Shown: in pieces, positions 26,058-35,038 of the stretch
Position numbering within the stretch: position 1 is the stretch's first letter
Layout of the letters: every line of letters begins with the position of its first letter
Source of the DNA: JABCYV01 sp963696025
GTDB taxonomy: Bacteria; Acidobacteriota; Terriglobia; Terriglobales; Acidobacteriaceae
Length of the DNA stretch: 64,000 nucleotides
NCBI GenBank assembly: GCA_963696025.1
Contig: CAVOII010000012.1
Location: 62,001-126,000, forward strand
Reading direction: 5' to 3'
The notes under the pieces: generated by a model
Seen by the model: only the letters and a program-made list of their open reading frames with translations
What the model was told of the DNA's origin: nothing
Database searches by the model: none
Position numbers and translations under genes: made by a program

Positions 26058-27901
26058 ATGTTTTTGGCTTGCCTCGGTTTGGCTAGACAGGCCCAGGATG
26101 AGCCCCGTCAACCACACGTGGGCCGCGTGCTGGACTGGAGTTACCACCACGTCACGGTAAGCGGTGGACTGACTGATGACAATTTGGACGCCGCCAGGAG
26201 CGAGCCCCGCATTCTGTTTCACCTAGCAGAGCGCAACCTTGTCCGCACAGGCGATGATGCGGTCCCCGTTTCAAGTGGTTCCGCGCGACCCCGAGAAAGA
26301 GCCTGTGGACCGGCCCCGCGCCCGCCGCCGCAGAAGGGTTGACGGCACCGACGTTATTTCGAGTAGGCGAGGTGCGAAAATCGACTGGAGCGTTCCGCTG
26401 GGCGCGGGAATCGTCGCGCCGAACATGTTCCCGGCCCAATATAGTTTTGACATTAATGCTACTCCCGACTGCGTCAATGACTACGTCCTGTTTGCCTTGA
26501 ACGTTGCTGGCGTGACCGGTGGACAAGCCAACCTGGTGGAATGAATAAGCTTTACAGTGGTACGGGCGGACTCTGCGGTGCCAACCCCAACGTTAACTGG
26601 GCGTACAACGGCAGCACGGGCGGTGGATCGGTCCTGACCTCTCCAGCGCTTTCCCTTGACGGCACAAAGATCGCGTACGTGGAGAGTGCGGGTGGAAAAG
26701 CCATCTTTCATGTGCTGACCTGGAAGGCAGGTGAAGGCAGCTCAGCCACAGCCGCGTTCACGCCGACGTTGAATGGCTCTTGCACCACTGCTCCTAACCC
26801 CGTTCGGTTTTGCCTCAAGTCTGTCACTTTTTCACCCACGGCCACGGCTACGTTTGCTTCCCCATGGATTGACTACGAAACCGATAAGGCTTTTGTCGGC
26901 AGCGACGACGGCAAGATTTATCGCATCAGTTGTGTGTTTACTTGTGCTCTTAACAGCAATCCCGCACTGGATTGGACCTTTGCTTTGCAGGCAGCCGGCA
27001 CTGGCGGTGCCCAATGGGCCGGTTTACGATTCTTCCACTGGCCACCTTTTCGTAGGTGATCAGCTCGGCGAAGTGTGGGTCATCAACGCCGGCGGCTCCA
27101 GTCCCACCCTCGCGTATGGTCCAGTCATGATCGGAGGTGGCGGATGCACCATCGCCCATCCCCCTGGTCGTACCGGAACCGGCACTAACTGCACCGCTAA
27201 CGGAGGTTCCTTCGGCATCCCCGATTCCGTCATTTTGGACAGCGCCAACGGTAGGATATTTGCTTTCTCCGGCAACGACGGGACTGCAGGCTCCAGCGCA
27301 GTAGTGGAGCAACTCAAGACCGACCTCAACGGTGTGGTGCGCGTCCACGTGGGCCTGGGCAGCGTAGGAGCTACGATAGCCAACTGGAATATTCACACCG
27401 GCATGTTTGAAGATGCCTACTTCGGCGCCACGCCCAAAAATGGTCACCTCTTCTCTATGCGGTACGGGCGCTGCCGATACAGTTCCAACTCACTATTGGA
27501 TCGGATTCGCTGCGCATCCGATCATGGATGCTGCTCCGGCTGGAAGCCTGGTTCGTTTCGCAGGTCACGCGAATCTCCCCTGCACTCCTTACACCGAGCT
27601 CTTCAACCCCAGCATTACGCTGAAAGGCGGCGGCCATGATCTGCTGGTCAGCGGGCTCGTCGGCGCTGGCGGCAATGGGTTCATCATCACGAATGACATC
27701 AGCAACGGAAACATCGTCACCAATCAGGCAAGCAGCGTGAATTACCCCGGCGGGGTTAGTGGCATCATTGTGGACAACGAAAGTAATGCTGCGCAGGCTT
27801 CGAGCGTTTACTTCACCACGCAGGGTCCAGTCACCGTGGGTACGTGCGGTCCGCCCAGCACCATCTGTGCGGTTAAGCTGACCCAGCTCAATTTGAATTA
27901 G
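26058..27901 (+). pseudogene. Frameshifted secreted beta-propeller-like protein
   Basis: One coherent protein is spread over changing frames. GRVLDWSYHHVTVSGGLTD and LFHLAERNLVRTGDDAVPV (to about 26280) continue as KIDWSVPLGAGIVAPN in a second frame (to 26544). NKLYSGTGGLCGANPNVNW follows in the first frame (from 26541 to about 27005), then VPNGPVYDSSTGHLFVGDQLG in the second (to about 27455), and finally CGTGAADTVPTHYWIGF to the stop at 27901 in the third. The repeated GxIYRIS/GEVWVIN and Asp-Gly turns suggest a secreted propeller. At least four frame changes make it a pseudogene unless the assembly is wrong. No intact signal peptide is seen. Confidence 0.75.
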
Positions 27902-28017
27902 TCGCCGTACATTGCGCGCGTGTGTCTCGTTTGGTCCCCAGGCGACCGATTCGTCCACGTTCGCTCCCCTCGCCCAACTCAGGTATCCTGACGACATACC
28001 GAATTCAGGAGCTGAAT

Positions 28018-28563
28018 ATGAATTCAAATGCCATCTTGAGTGCCCGGCCGGAGCCGGACGAGTACTTGCCCTACTATGAGCGCTACATCTCTCTGGTCGG
28101 GCAGGAAGAGATTCTGACTACGCTGGAAAAGCAACTTCCAGAGACGGCAGCGCTACTCTCTTCTCGCACCGAGGCGGATGGGGACTTCCGTTATGCCCCA
28201 GGAAAGTGGAGTGTCAAAGAAGTGGTCGGGCACCTCAGTGACTCGGAACGGGTTTTCGCTTATCGCGTCTTGCGCATCTCCCGCAACGATCAGACTCCCA
28301 TTGAGGGTTTCGAGCAAGATGACTATGTGCGCTTCGGTTCCTTCGAGCGGCGCCGGTTAACAGATCTGGTCGATGAATTCACCCACGTTCGCAAAGCAAC
28401 TTTGTCTCTCTTACGCAACTTGGATGGACCGGCGTGGACTCGCCGTGGCCTGGCCAACAAGAGTGAAGTCAGTGTGCGAGCGCTTGCCTATATCATGGCC
28501 GGCCATGAATTGCATCATCGGACCATTCTGCGGAACAGGTATTTTTCATCTCTGGCAGGCTGA
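28018..28563 (+). CDS. DinB-family protein
   Basis: A 181-residue four-helix-bundle protein of the DinB/YfiT superfamily. The putative metal histidines are in KEVVGHLSDSE (about residue 67) and in the C-terminal AGHELHHRTILRNRY. Members are metal-dependent thiol transferases or related enzymes; the exact reaction is unknown. ATG 28018 follows CAGGAGC and is preferred to starts up to 32 codons upstream that read into the pseudogene's end. The rnr gene begins 30 bases later, so they may share a transcript. Confidence 0.88.
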   Translation: MNSNAILSARPEPDEYLPYYERYISLVGQEEILTTLEKQLPETAALLSSRTEADGDFRYAPGKWSVKEVVGHLSDSERVFAYRVLRISRNDQTPIEGFEQDDYVRFGSFERRRLTDLVDEFTHVRKATLSLLRNLDGPAWTRRGLANKSEVSVRALAYIMAGHELHHRTILRNRYFSSLAG

Positions 28564-28593
28564 GGGTCTTACTGAGAGGTCCCACGTCCGTTC

Positions 28594-31131
28594 ATGCTTT
28601 CCGATTCATCCATCCTGAAAAAAATCGAGCATCAACCAAAGCGCAGTGCCGGCTTCAAGCAACTGGTGCGGGAGCTGGGAGTGCACGGCGGCGACGCTCG
28701 CCACGAACTCTCCGACCGGCTCGAACGTCTGGTGAGCAGTGGCCAGCTTCTTCGAGTCGACTCCGACCGATACGCCATTCCGCAGGCGGTTGCGGGCAAG
28801 AACATGGTAGTGGGAAGACTGAGCATGCATCGCGATGGTTTCGGTTTCGTTACTCCCGATCCCACTTCTCTGGATGAGCGTCTGAAGGCTCGTCTCGCGG
28901 GAGATATTTTCATTCCTCCGCCCGCGGTGGGATCAGCGATGCATGGCGATCGCGTGCTGGTCGAGTTGGGCAGCATTCGTCCGGATGGCCGGGCCGAAGG
29001 CCGCATCGTTCGCCCAATCGACCGCGCTCATGCCACCGTGGTTGGAATTTTTCACTACGGCACTCGACGCAATTACGTTACGCCCACTGATCAGAAAATT
29101 TCGCAGGAAATCATCATCCCACCGGGCATGGAAAAGCCGGAGGATATGAAAGCGCCTAGCATTTCCGAACCACGAGGGACCCAGGGTAAACGGAAGAGAT
29201 CCGTTGATCGGGTTCTCGGCGACGAAGCGGCACGGCGAACAACTTGGAACGATCTGGAAAACGTTGTGGTTGACGTGGAGATCACCGACTGGCCTACCGC
29301 GACCCAGAATCCGCGAGGCCGGGTGGTCGAAATCCTAGGTTATCAGGATAATTTCGGCGTCGACGTTGAAATCATGATCCGCAAGTTTCATCTGCCACAC
29401 CATTTCCCCCCGGATGTACTCGAAGAAGCCGAGGCAGCAGAGTCGCTGATTCCCGCCACAGAAGCACACAAACGCCGTGACTTTCGCACTTTCCCCATTG
29501 TCACTATTGACGGCGAGACCGCCCGTGACTTCGATGATGCGGTCACAGTCCGTCTCCTCAAAAACGGGAACTTCGAACTGCAAGTACACATCGCGGACGT
29601 GGCCCACTATGTCACCCCCGATTCCGCTCTCGATCACGAAGCTCGCCTCCGCGGTACCAGCGTCTATTTTCCCGACCGCGCCGTGCCCATGCTGCCGCTC
29701 GAGCTGTCAACCGACATCTGCAGCCTGCGCCCTCATGTGGATCGCCTGGTGTTGTCCTGCGTGATGGAGATCGATCATCGCGGGGAGATCGCCGGTTACG
29801 AGTTGTGCGAGGGCATTATTCGCTCTGCCGAACGCATGACCTACACCGACGTCACCGCGGTGCTTGAGGGAGACGACGCCGTGCGAGAACGCTACGCCGA
29901 CCTGGTCCCGGTCTACCTACTGATGCGGGATCTAGCCCTGATCCTGAACCGCAAACGCGAGCGCCGCGGTTCCATCGATTTCGATCTGCCTGAGCCGGTG
30001 ATTGAGTTTGATGAATTTGGATTGATGAAGAGCATCACTCGCTCGGAACGCAAGATTGCGAACCGTCTGATTGAGGAATTCATGCTCTCGGCCAACGAGA
30101 GTGTCGCGCAATACCTGGAAAGCAAGCGCGTAGCGTCGCTTTATCGCATCCATGAAAAGCCCGACGCCAAACGCGTTTACGACTTTGAAATCATCGCTGC
30201 AACTTTTGGTTACTCGCTGGGTCTAGGCCCGCTGCCCATTCATCGCGTCCAACTCAAGACCGACCGCCGCGCCAACTACGGTACCGGCAAGCGCACGCGA
30301 GAGATTGAGATTCCCAAAGAGGTGCACATCACGCCCCGCATGTATCAGAAGCTCACAGAAAAGATTGCGGACAAGCCGGAAGAACGAATTCTCTCGTTCC
30401 TGATGCTGCGCTCGCTGAAACAGGCCCGTTATTCGGAGGAAAATCTGGGCCACTTCGCCTTGGCTGCGACGACCTACACGCATTTCACTTCGCCCATACG
30501 ACGCTATCCAGATCTGATAGTCCACCGCATCCTTAAAGAAGTCTTGAACAGCTCGGCGGAGAAGCGAGACGGAAATGTGCCGGTGGGAGTATTCCCCTCA
30601 AGAGGTAGCACCGGCGTCTCGCCGGCTGTCACGCTGGGGTCCGGCCCGCAACGAGGCCGGCAGGATGCCGGCGCTACTCCATGGTCCAAACGCCGCGAAC
30701 ACGCAACACCCGAGCCGTTAGGCGGACCCATCTCGCTGGAAGAGCTTCACGACATCGCCGACGAATCCAGCCGAGCCGAACGCCGCGCTGACGAAGCCGA
30801 GCGCGAATTGATGGAATGGAAAAAGGTCAAGTTTATGCAGGAGCGTGTCGGCGAGGACTTCGACGGCTTGATCATTAGCGTGACCAAGTTCGGATTCTTC
30901 GTCGAGCTGACCGATCTTTTCGTCGAGGGTCTGGTCCCGCTCGATTCACTCACTGGCGATCGCTATACCTACCACGAGAATACCCGCGAGATTATCGGCC
31001 AGCGCAGCCACAGGATCTACGGTTTGGGACAGAAGATTCGTGTGCTCGTGGATCGCATCGATCCCGTGGAAAAGAAAATCCAGTTCGCCGTATTCGAGGA
31101 AAAGCCAGCCCCGAAGCGCAACAAACGCTGA
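28594..31131 (+). CDS. rnr: Ribonuclease R with an in-frame palindromic insertion
   Basis: An 845-residue 3'-5' exoribonuclease. It has N-terminal winged helix and cold-shock regions (residues 1-150), the RNB catalytic domain with DGETARDFDDAV (acidic metal ligands, about residues 304-315) and HFTSPIRRYPDLIVHRI, and a C-terminal S1 domain (about 745-835, GLIISVTKFGFFVEL). Between the RNB and S1 parts, residues about 671-695 (STGVSPAVTLG...GRQDAGATP) are encoded by a GC-rich palindromic element. The insertion keeps the frame and sits in a loop that varies in the family, so the enzyme is probably active. The tRNA-Pro gene is downstream. Confidence 0.95.
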   Translation: MLSDSSILKKIEHQPKRSAGFKQLVRELGVHGGDARHELSDRLERLVSSGQLLRVDSDRYAIPQAVAGKNMVVGRLSMHRDGFGFVTPDPTSLDERLKARLAGDIFIPPPAVGSAMHGDRVLVELGSIRPDGRAEGRIVRPIDRAHATVVGIFHYGTRRNYVTPTDQKISQEIIIPPGMEKPEDMKAPSISEPRGTQGKRKRSVDRVLGDEAARRTTWNDLENVVVDVEITDWPTATQNPRGRVVEILGYQDNFGVDVEIMIRKFHLPHHFPPDVLEEAEAAESLIPATEAHKRRDFRTFPIVTIDGETARDFDDAVTVRLLKNGNFELQVHIADVAHYVTPDSALDHEARLRGTSVYFPDRAVPMLPLELSTDICSLRPHVDRLVLSCVMEIDHRGEIAGYELCEGIIRSAERMTYTDVTAVLEGDDAVRERYADLVPVYLLMRDLALILNRKRERRGSIDFDLPEPVIEFDEFGLMKSITRSERKIANRLIEEFMLSANESVAQYLESKRVASLYRIHEKPDAKRVYDFEIIAATFGYSLGLGPLPIHRVQLKTDRRANYGTGKRTREIEIPKEVHITPRMYQKLTEKIADKPEERILSFLMLRSLKQARYSEENLGHFALAATTYTHFTSPIRRYPDLIVHRILKEVLNSSAEKRDGNVPVGVFPSRGSTGVSPAVTLGSGPQRGRQDAGATPWSKRREHATPEPLGGPISLEELHDIADESSRAERRADEAERELMEWKKVKFMQERVGEDFDGLIISVTKFGFFVELTDLFVEGLVPLDSLTGDRYTYHENTREIIGQRSHRIYGLGQKIRVLVDRIDPVEKKIQFAVFEEKPAPKRNKR
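30605..30677. repeat. Palindromic element inside rnr
   Basis: Arms 30605-30626 and 30656-30677 are 22-base inverted repeats with four mismatches. Each arm is itself a hairpin: CCGGCG-TCT-CGCCGG in the first, GCCGGC-AGGAT-GCCGGC in the second. The element adds about 24 codons in frame. It is the clearest case in this window of a repeat inserted into a gene. Confidence 0.8.
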
Positions 31132-31198
31132 GGCTGGTGTAAAATCCTGTAGTTAACCCCGCTAGCCGCCTTTGACACTGCGGCTGGTTCCTTCCCGT

Positions 31199-31275
31199 CG
31201 GGACGTGGCTCAGCCTGGTAGAGCACTCGCTTGGGGTGCGAGGGGTCGGCAGTTCAAATCTGCCCGTCCCGACCA
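31199..31275 (+). tRNA. tRNA-Pro (anticodon GGG)
   Basis: A 77-nt cloverleaf. The acceptor stem is CGGGACG/CGTCCCG, the D-arm GCTC...GAGC, and the anticodon stem CTCGC/GCGAG with loop TTGGGGT, giving anticodon GGG. The T-arm is GGCAG-TTCAAAT-CTGCC, followed by discriminator A and an encoded CCA. It lies 67 bases after rnr. The last 16 bases plus one downstream base reappear with one mismatch at 32868-32884, which suggests use as an integration site. Confidence 0.95.
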
Positions 31276-31279
31276 ATTT

Positions 31280-31402
31280 TCATTTTTTCACCCGCTCGAA
31301 GATGATGTCGAAGGGTTTTCTGAAAGTTGGGTAGACACTTAGCGCAACGATGGAACAGTTCAAAAGCACCAAGCGGAGCCACTTGGCTTGTTCTGCCGGA
31401 TT
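31280..31402 (-). pseudogene. Probable C-terminal remnant of a site-specific recombinase
   Basis: About 40 residues ending at 31280, five bases from the tRNA: N-P-A-E-Q-A-K-W-L-R-L-V-L-L-N-C-S, then a PTFRKPFDIIFE ending. From memory of the family, this resembles the extreme C-terminus of large serine recombinases, which end with a WL-x-LVL-x-NC ... KPFD pattern. The rest of the gene is missing upstream in that frame. I infer a decayed integrase; the similarity has not been computed. Confidence 0.45.
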
Positions 31403-31529
31403 CTGCGTAAGGTACAGAGAATGGCCTTGGTCGCGAGTTCTAAGCTTCATTGGCCGATAGTAGGCGGTCCACTTTGGACTCCGAAAGATCACAAACCGAA
31501 CAGGAGCGCCTCTCGGGCTTGGCGCGAAC

Positions 31530-31820
31530 CTAGTGCCGGTCCCTGTCGTCATCCGGATGTTCGTGCCGCCACTTCCAATATTCTGACTGTTCTTTAGCCT
31601 TCAGCTTGCAGAATTCCCGATGAGTTTTGTGTTCAGCCTTCTCCCAGGTTTGGTAGGCACGGTCTTCGTGATCGTCCCAGGTATGGCAATCCTTATGATC
31701 GCGGTCGTAGCATCCGTTGTCGGGACAATTGTGATTTTTATCTTCGGCCCGGAGTCCAGCCGGTGCAATCAGGGCCGCACCGAGTAGAAATGAACCTACA
31801 TATCAGTTTATAGGCTGCAT
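31530..31820 (-). pseudogene. Small secreted His/Asp/Glu-rich protein gene with stop at codon 6
   Basis: From ATG 31820, preceded by a very good AAGGAGG site, the frame hits TGA at codon 6 (31803-31805) and is then open to a stop at 31530. The remaining translation has a signal-like VGSFLLGAALIAPAGLRA. After this comes a highly charged mature part with repeated DRDH, HTWDDHEDRAY, HREFCKLKAKEQ and YWKWRHEH segments. This charge and aromatic pattern is like small secreted proteins I associate with Acidobacteriota. It is a nonsense-mutated gene or a sequencing error. Confidence 0.6.
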
Positions 31821-31942
31821 TGTACTTTTTCCTCCTTCAATCTGTTGGGTTTGAAGAAAATTGAATTGTGCCTTCTATTCTCCGGTAGTCGCGGTTGCAC
31901 CCTCCGGCTTTTTCCGAATGGTTTTTGAACGTCGTCTGTCAT
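31808..31942 (-). CDS. Possible 44-aa peptide upstream of the broken secreted-protein gene
   Basis: ATG 31942 is preceded by AAGGAGA. The 44-codon frame ends by overlapping the start of the downstream gene (13 bases shared), a layout typical of translational coupling. The sequence is basic, rich in Arg/Pro/Asn, and without recognised motifs. It could be a leader peptide or a chance ORF. The remaining 240 bases up to 32182 show no gene. Confidence 0.25.
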   Translation of the reverse strand: MTDDVQKPFGKSRRVQPRLPENRRHNSIFFKPNRLKEEKVQCSL

Positions 31943-32182
31943 TTGAAATTCTCCTTATACCGCGCTTGCGCGGCGTGGCGGTCGCATGATGGTGCATACC
32001 CTGGGTGCACAAAAGGCCCGCGCGGTTGTGCCGCTTTGTTTAATGGCGTGTTTTTAGACAATGTAAGGGGTTCGTGACGGCAGGTAATACGCTGTGGACC
32101 CGATGGCGTAGCCTTTGGCTGTTGAGAAGTAGGTAGCGGTTCTGCCCGCACCCACGCACGTGCCTACCGTTATACTGAGTGA

Positions 32183-32656
32183 ATGCGGAAACGACTCATT
32201 ACTCCAACTGCGCACACAATCCGTTCACACGGTGAGGGCTGGCTGGATGTCGAGCGTGCAGCCATGGTCGAGGTCACCTCGGAAGACGAGAATTCTCCGG
32301 TAGAGTCTGCCTTCGTGTCAGCAGAAACGAGCGGCTGGCGTGCGGCGGTGTCGGGAAGTCAAACGATTCGGCTGGTCTTCGATGAACCGCAAAGGCTGAG
32401 AAGCATATCCCTTGTTTTTGAAGAAAACGAAACTGCCCGTACACAAGAGTTTGTTTTGCGCTGGTCTCCGGACGGCAGCACCTCGTTTCGAGAAATTGTG
32501 CGCCAGCAGTGGAACTTCAGCCCGCCTGAGACGATTCGAGAGATCGAGGAATATCAAGTCCAGCTTCCAAACGTCGCTGTACTTGAATTGATCATTGTGC
32601 CGAATATCAGTGGCGGGACGGCTCGCGCCTCACTCAAGAGCTTGCGGCTGGCTTGA
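32183..32656 (+). CDS. Discoidin-like (F5/8C-type) beta-sandwich protein, hypothetical
   Basis: A 157-residue protein without signal peptide or membrane segment. The pattern W-R-A-A-V-S-G-S-Q-T-I-R-L-V-F-D, then ISLVFEENETARTQEFVLRWS and a final LELIIVPNISGGTARASLKSLRL, resembles the jelly-roll of F5/8C (discoidin) domains that bind sugars or lipids. The family call is tentative. It lies inside the segment bounded by tRNA-Pro and the partial tRNA copy at 32868, so it may be cargo of a decayed element. Confidence 0.6.
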   Translation: MRKRLITPTAHTIRSHGEGWLDVERAAMVEVTSEDENSPVESAFVSAETSGWRAAVSGSQTIRLVFDEPQRLRSISLVFEENETARTQEFVLRWSPDGSTSFREIVRQQWNFSPPETIREIEEYQVQLPNVAVLELIIVPNISGGTARASLKSLRLA

Positions 32657-33054
32657 GCCGCGCTGAACTTCGGGAAGCCTCAGCAATCCAATTTTAGGTT
32701 TCAAAACTGTTGCTTTTCGGCCCGGGAGGCAAATCCAGAAGCCCAGGTGAAGGCACACCCGCGACTCGTGTGCAAGAATCTGCGCTCGAGACTTCCTAAA
32801 TCGGAGCCATTCGAAAAGGGGTCAGGTTCTGGCAAGTTGGAGGTCAGAACGAGAGTTCTAAAATCGTCTGCCCGTCTCGACCAAATTATCCCCCTCTCTG
32901 GAATATCGGATGCGGGATGTTTCATGGAAGTCAGAGGGCTTGCCCCAGAAATCACTGCTTCACAGGCAGGGGTTATAATTGCCGACCGCGCGGGCCAGAT
33001 TCGTTCCGGCGCAACTCCCCCGGGGAAGCAGATTCGACGACAGGGAGCACAATC
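32657..33054. other. Intergenic region with a tRNA-Pro 3'-end copy (att-like)
   Basis: CTGCCCGTCTCGACCAA at 32868-32884 equals the end of tRNA-Pro and its next base (31260-31276) except for one base. The upstream AGTTC and the AAAT run are also shared loosely. Same orientation, 1.6 kb apart: the layout of attL/attR left by integration into a tRNA gene. No gene is supported between 32657 and 33054. Confidence 0.5.
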
Positions 33055-33648
33055 ATGAAAAAAACAGCATTGCAACTCCTGAACTTCGTCCTATTAGCAA
33101 TCTCCGTCGCGCCGCTGGTGCACGCGCAGCAGACCTTGACGTGCGAATCCCACGGCAACCACAGAACGTATTGCGCAGCCGATACCCGGGCGGGCGCCAT
33201 TCTAGTGAGACAAACCAGCCAAGCCCCTTGCATTCAAGGCCGGACTTGGGGTTTTGATGCCCGCGGCATATGGGTGCAAAACGGGTGCCGAGCGCAGTTT
33301 CAACTCGGGCAGTACGGGACACCAGCGTGGGGGAACCCTGGACCCGGTCATCGGCCACCCAGGCCCCAGGGAGCCGGAGCCTGTTTCTACAAAGACGCCA
33401 ACTATCGCGGAGACTACTTCTGCATGCGGAGAGGCGACCAATACAACAATCTTCCTCCTGGGTTCAACGACACGATTTCGTCAATCAAGGTTTTTGGCGG
33501 CGCGCAAGTCGGCTTCTGGTCCGATAGCAATTTCCGCAATCGGCATGAAAGCACGCGGCGCGATGTCCCAAATCTGAGAAACATGCCTATCCGTGAAACC
33601 CCCAACGCGCACTGGAATGACCGCATGTCTTCGATTCAAGTGCGATAG
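33055..33648 (+). CDS. Secreted DUF3011 / beta-gamma-crystallin-like protein
   Basis: A 197-residue exported protein. Signal peptide: MKKTALQLLNFVLLAISVAPLVHA. Residues 27-85 match the DUF3011 pattern, with paired cysteines (LTCESHGNHRTYCAADT ... APCIQGRTWGFDARGIWVQNGCRAEF-like). Residues 108-197 contain a beta/gamma-crystallin Greek-key pair (ACFYKDANYRGDYFCMRRGD, then GFWSDSNFRNRHES). Crystallin-type domains often bind Ca2+; the D/N-x-x-S/T loop is present as NDTISSIKV and NDRMSSIQV. The start at 33055 follows AGGGAG. Function is unknown, probably periplasmic or surface. Confidence 0.82.
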   Translation: MKKTALQLLNFVLLAISVAPLVHAQQTLTCESHGNHRTYCAADTRAGAILVRQTSQAPCIQGRTWGFDARGIWVQNGCRAQFQLGQYGTPAWGNPGPGHRPPRPQGAGACFYKDANYRGDYFCMRRGDQYNNLPPGFNDTISSIKVFGGAQVGFWSDSNFRNRHESTRRDVPNLRNMPIRETPNAHWNDRMSSIQVR

Positions 33649-33725
33649 AACAACCGCTACGAGCTTTGCTTACAAATCTGGAAGACGCTCTTGGTGGGTG
33701 GCCTTTAGTTATCGCGGAGGCTGAT

Positions 33726-34148
33726 CTAATTGCAGGTTGCCAGGTTGTGGCTCATTCCCTGGATACTGAAGCCTGCATTGATGGCCATGGGCAGACTCCA
33801 CAACCGAGAACGATGTTTTCTCAGGTAGTAGGCTGCGACTGTAGTGGCAATGCTCTTGTCCGCCGCCACCGCGTAGACGCGACCGACGGTGGGATGCGTC
33901 CCGTACAACCAGGGAGACTCGGATTCGACATTGCAAGCTCTCAACTGCCCTGGCGGTGTGTTTTTCCAGTTCTGAATTGCCCACGTAGTGGTGTAGGAAT
34001 CGGCAAATGTGCTGCCTGCAGATAGCGCGGTCAAGAACATGAATTTCTCGTCCACGATCTTCGTTGGGCCCTCAGCAAAGTCCTGTGCTACTGAGGCTGC
34101 AACCAGAGTCAACCAGCAGAATGCAAGACGGAGAACCTGATTTTTCAT
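33726..34148 (-). CDS. Small exported protein of unknown function
   Basis: A 140-residue protein with signal peptide MKNQVLRLAFCWLTLVAASVAQ. The rest has two moderately hydrophobic stretches (residues 38-60, 95-130) and two cysteines (RACNVES and the C-terminal ATCN). I do not recognise the family; it may be a small membrane-anchored protein. It is 209 bases downstream of the BON-domain gene on the same strand. Confidence 0.6.
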   Translation of the reverse strand: MKNQVLRLAFCWLTLVAASVAQDFAEGPTKIVDEKFMFLTALSAGSTFADSYTTTWAIQNWKNTPPGQLRACNVESESPWLYGTHPTVGRVYAVAADKSIATTVAAYYLRKHRSRLWSLPMAINAGFSIQGMSHNLATCN

Positions 34149-34356
34149 GAGTGGGCGCTCATGCTCGGTCATGCAGTCTCACGGCCAAGCTAACCCGCTA
34201 TAACTGCACGAAGTCTCTGGGGCTTACGCGGCCGGAAAATGAAAAGTCTTGCGCATCGCGGAGCGAAGGAAGAGAGTGCTCGCCCTTGCCAGTAACCGCG
34301 GTAATCGCGTCTCCAGATTACTTTCGAGCATATCAACGGAAAGGTCCGCCCGATTC

Positions 34357-34914
34357 TCACTTGCCCTCATCCACCTGCAGGTTGTTGGTTACAGAGAAGA
34401 CACCGGAAACGCTCTTGGTTTGCATTTCCGCGATCTGCTTGTCCATTTGCCTGGCGACAGCTCCTTCCAGGGTGACATTGCCGTTTTTCACAAGAATGTG
34501 GATTGGAGGGACGGCCCGCAAAGAGTACTGACTGAGTACATCATTCCCATAAATAGCCCGATAAACCGCTCGTCGGATGCGGTCATCGTTGGGAGATACA
34601 GGTAGCACTTCGATCTGATTGACCACCCGTTCCACGCCTTCAATGCGCTTTACTGCGTTCTCGGCGTCAGACTTCAAAGTCGGCCTCACCGTCTGTCCAA
34701 GAAGAGTTACCGTGCCGTCCGGATCGACCTTATATGCCAGGTTGTCGAAAACCCCATAGAAGGGCAGCAGCACCAACTCGTGGCGCACTTCTTTTATGAT
34801 TCGTTGTACCGCCTTCTCGCTCAATTGCGCGGGGGCTGCTGAATTCTGTGCAGCGGCCGCCTGCCTGGTAGCGGGCGCGAGTACTAAAACTAGGGCCAAA
34901 GCGACGCTTCTCAC
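34357..34914 (-). CDS. Exported protein with two BON domains
   Basis: A 185-residue protein with signal peptide and two BON (OsmY/nodulation) domains at about residues 35-105 (YKVDPDGTVTLLGQTVRP) and 115-185 (ILVKNGNVTLEGAVARQMDK). BON proteins bind phospholipid surfaces and support envelope stability. The start is a GTG at 34914, five bases after a perfect AAGGAGG; an ATG at 34938 lies upstream of that site and is less likely. Confidence 0.88.
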   Translation of the reverse strand: MRSVALALVLVLAPATRQAAAAQNSAAPAQLSEKAVQRIIKEVRHELVLLPFYGVFDNLAYKVDPDGTVTLLGQTVRPTLKSDAENAVKRIEGVERVVNQIEVLPVSPNDDRIRRAVYRAIYGNDVLSQYSLRAVPPIHILVKNGNVTLEGAVARQMDKQIAEMQTKSVSGVFSVTNNLQVDEGK

Positions 34915-35038
34915 GCATTCCTCCTTCAACCGATCCAAAGCAAATTAAGCTCTGGGCGGGGGGTTGTCAACTCCGCCCCGGCGCACCAGAAAAGTGTAGG
35001 GAATCGCCGAGAGAAAGGACGGGAAACACAACCGCGAC

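Noticed and set aside
30992..31276. A 94-codon ORF on the minus strand beginning V-G-T-G-R-F-E-L-P-T-P-R-T-P
   Set aside because: It is the reverse reading of tRNA-Pro and the end of rnr, a common annotation artefact.
32701..33075. A 124-codon ORF on the minus strand in the gap after the discoidin-like gene
   Set aside because: No ribosome-binding site and a low-complexity reading; it covers the att-like tRNA fragment and the crystallin-gene leader.
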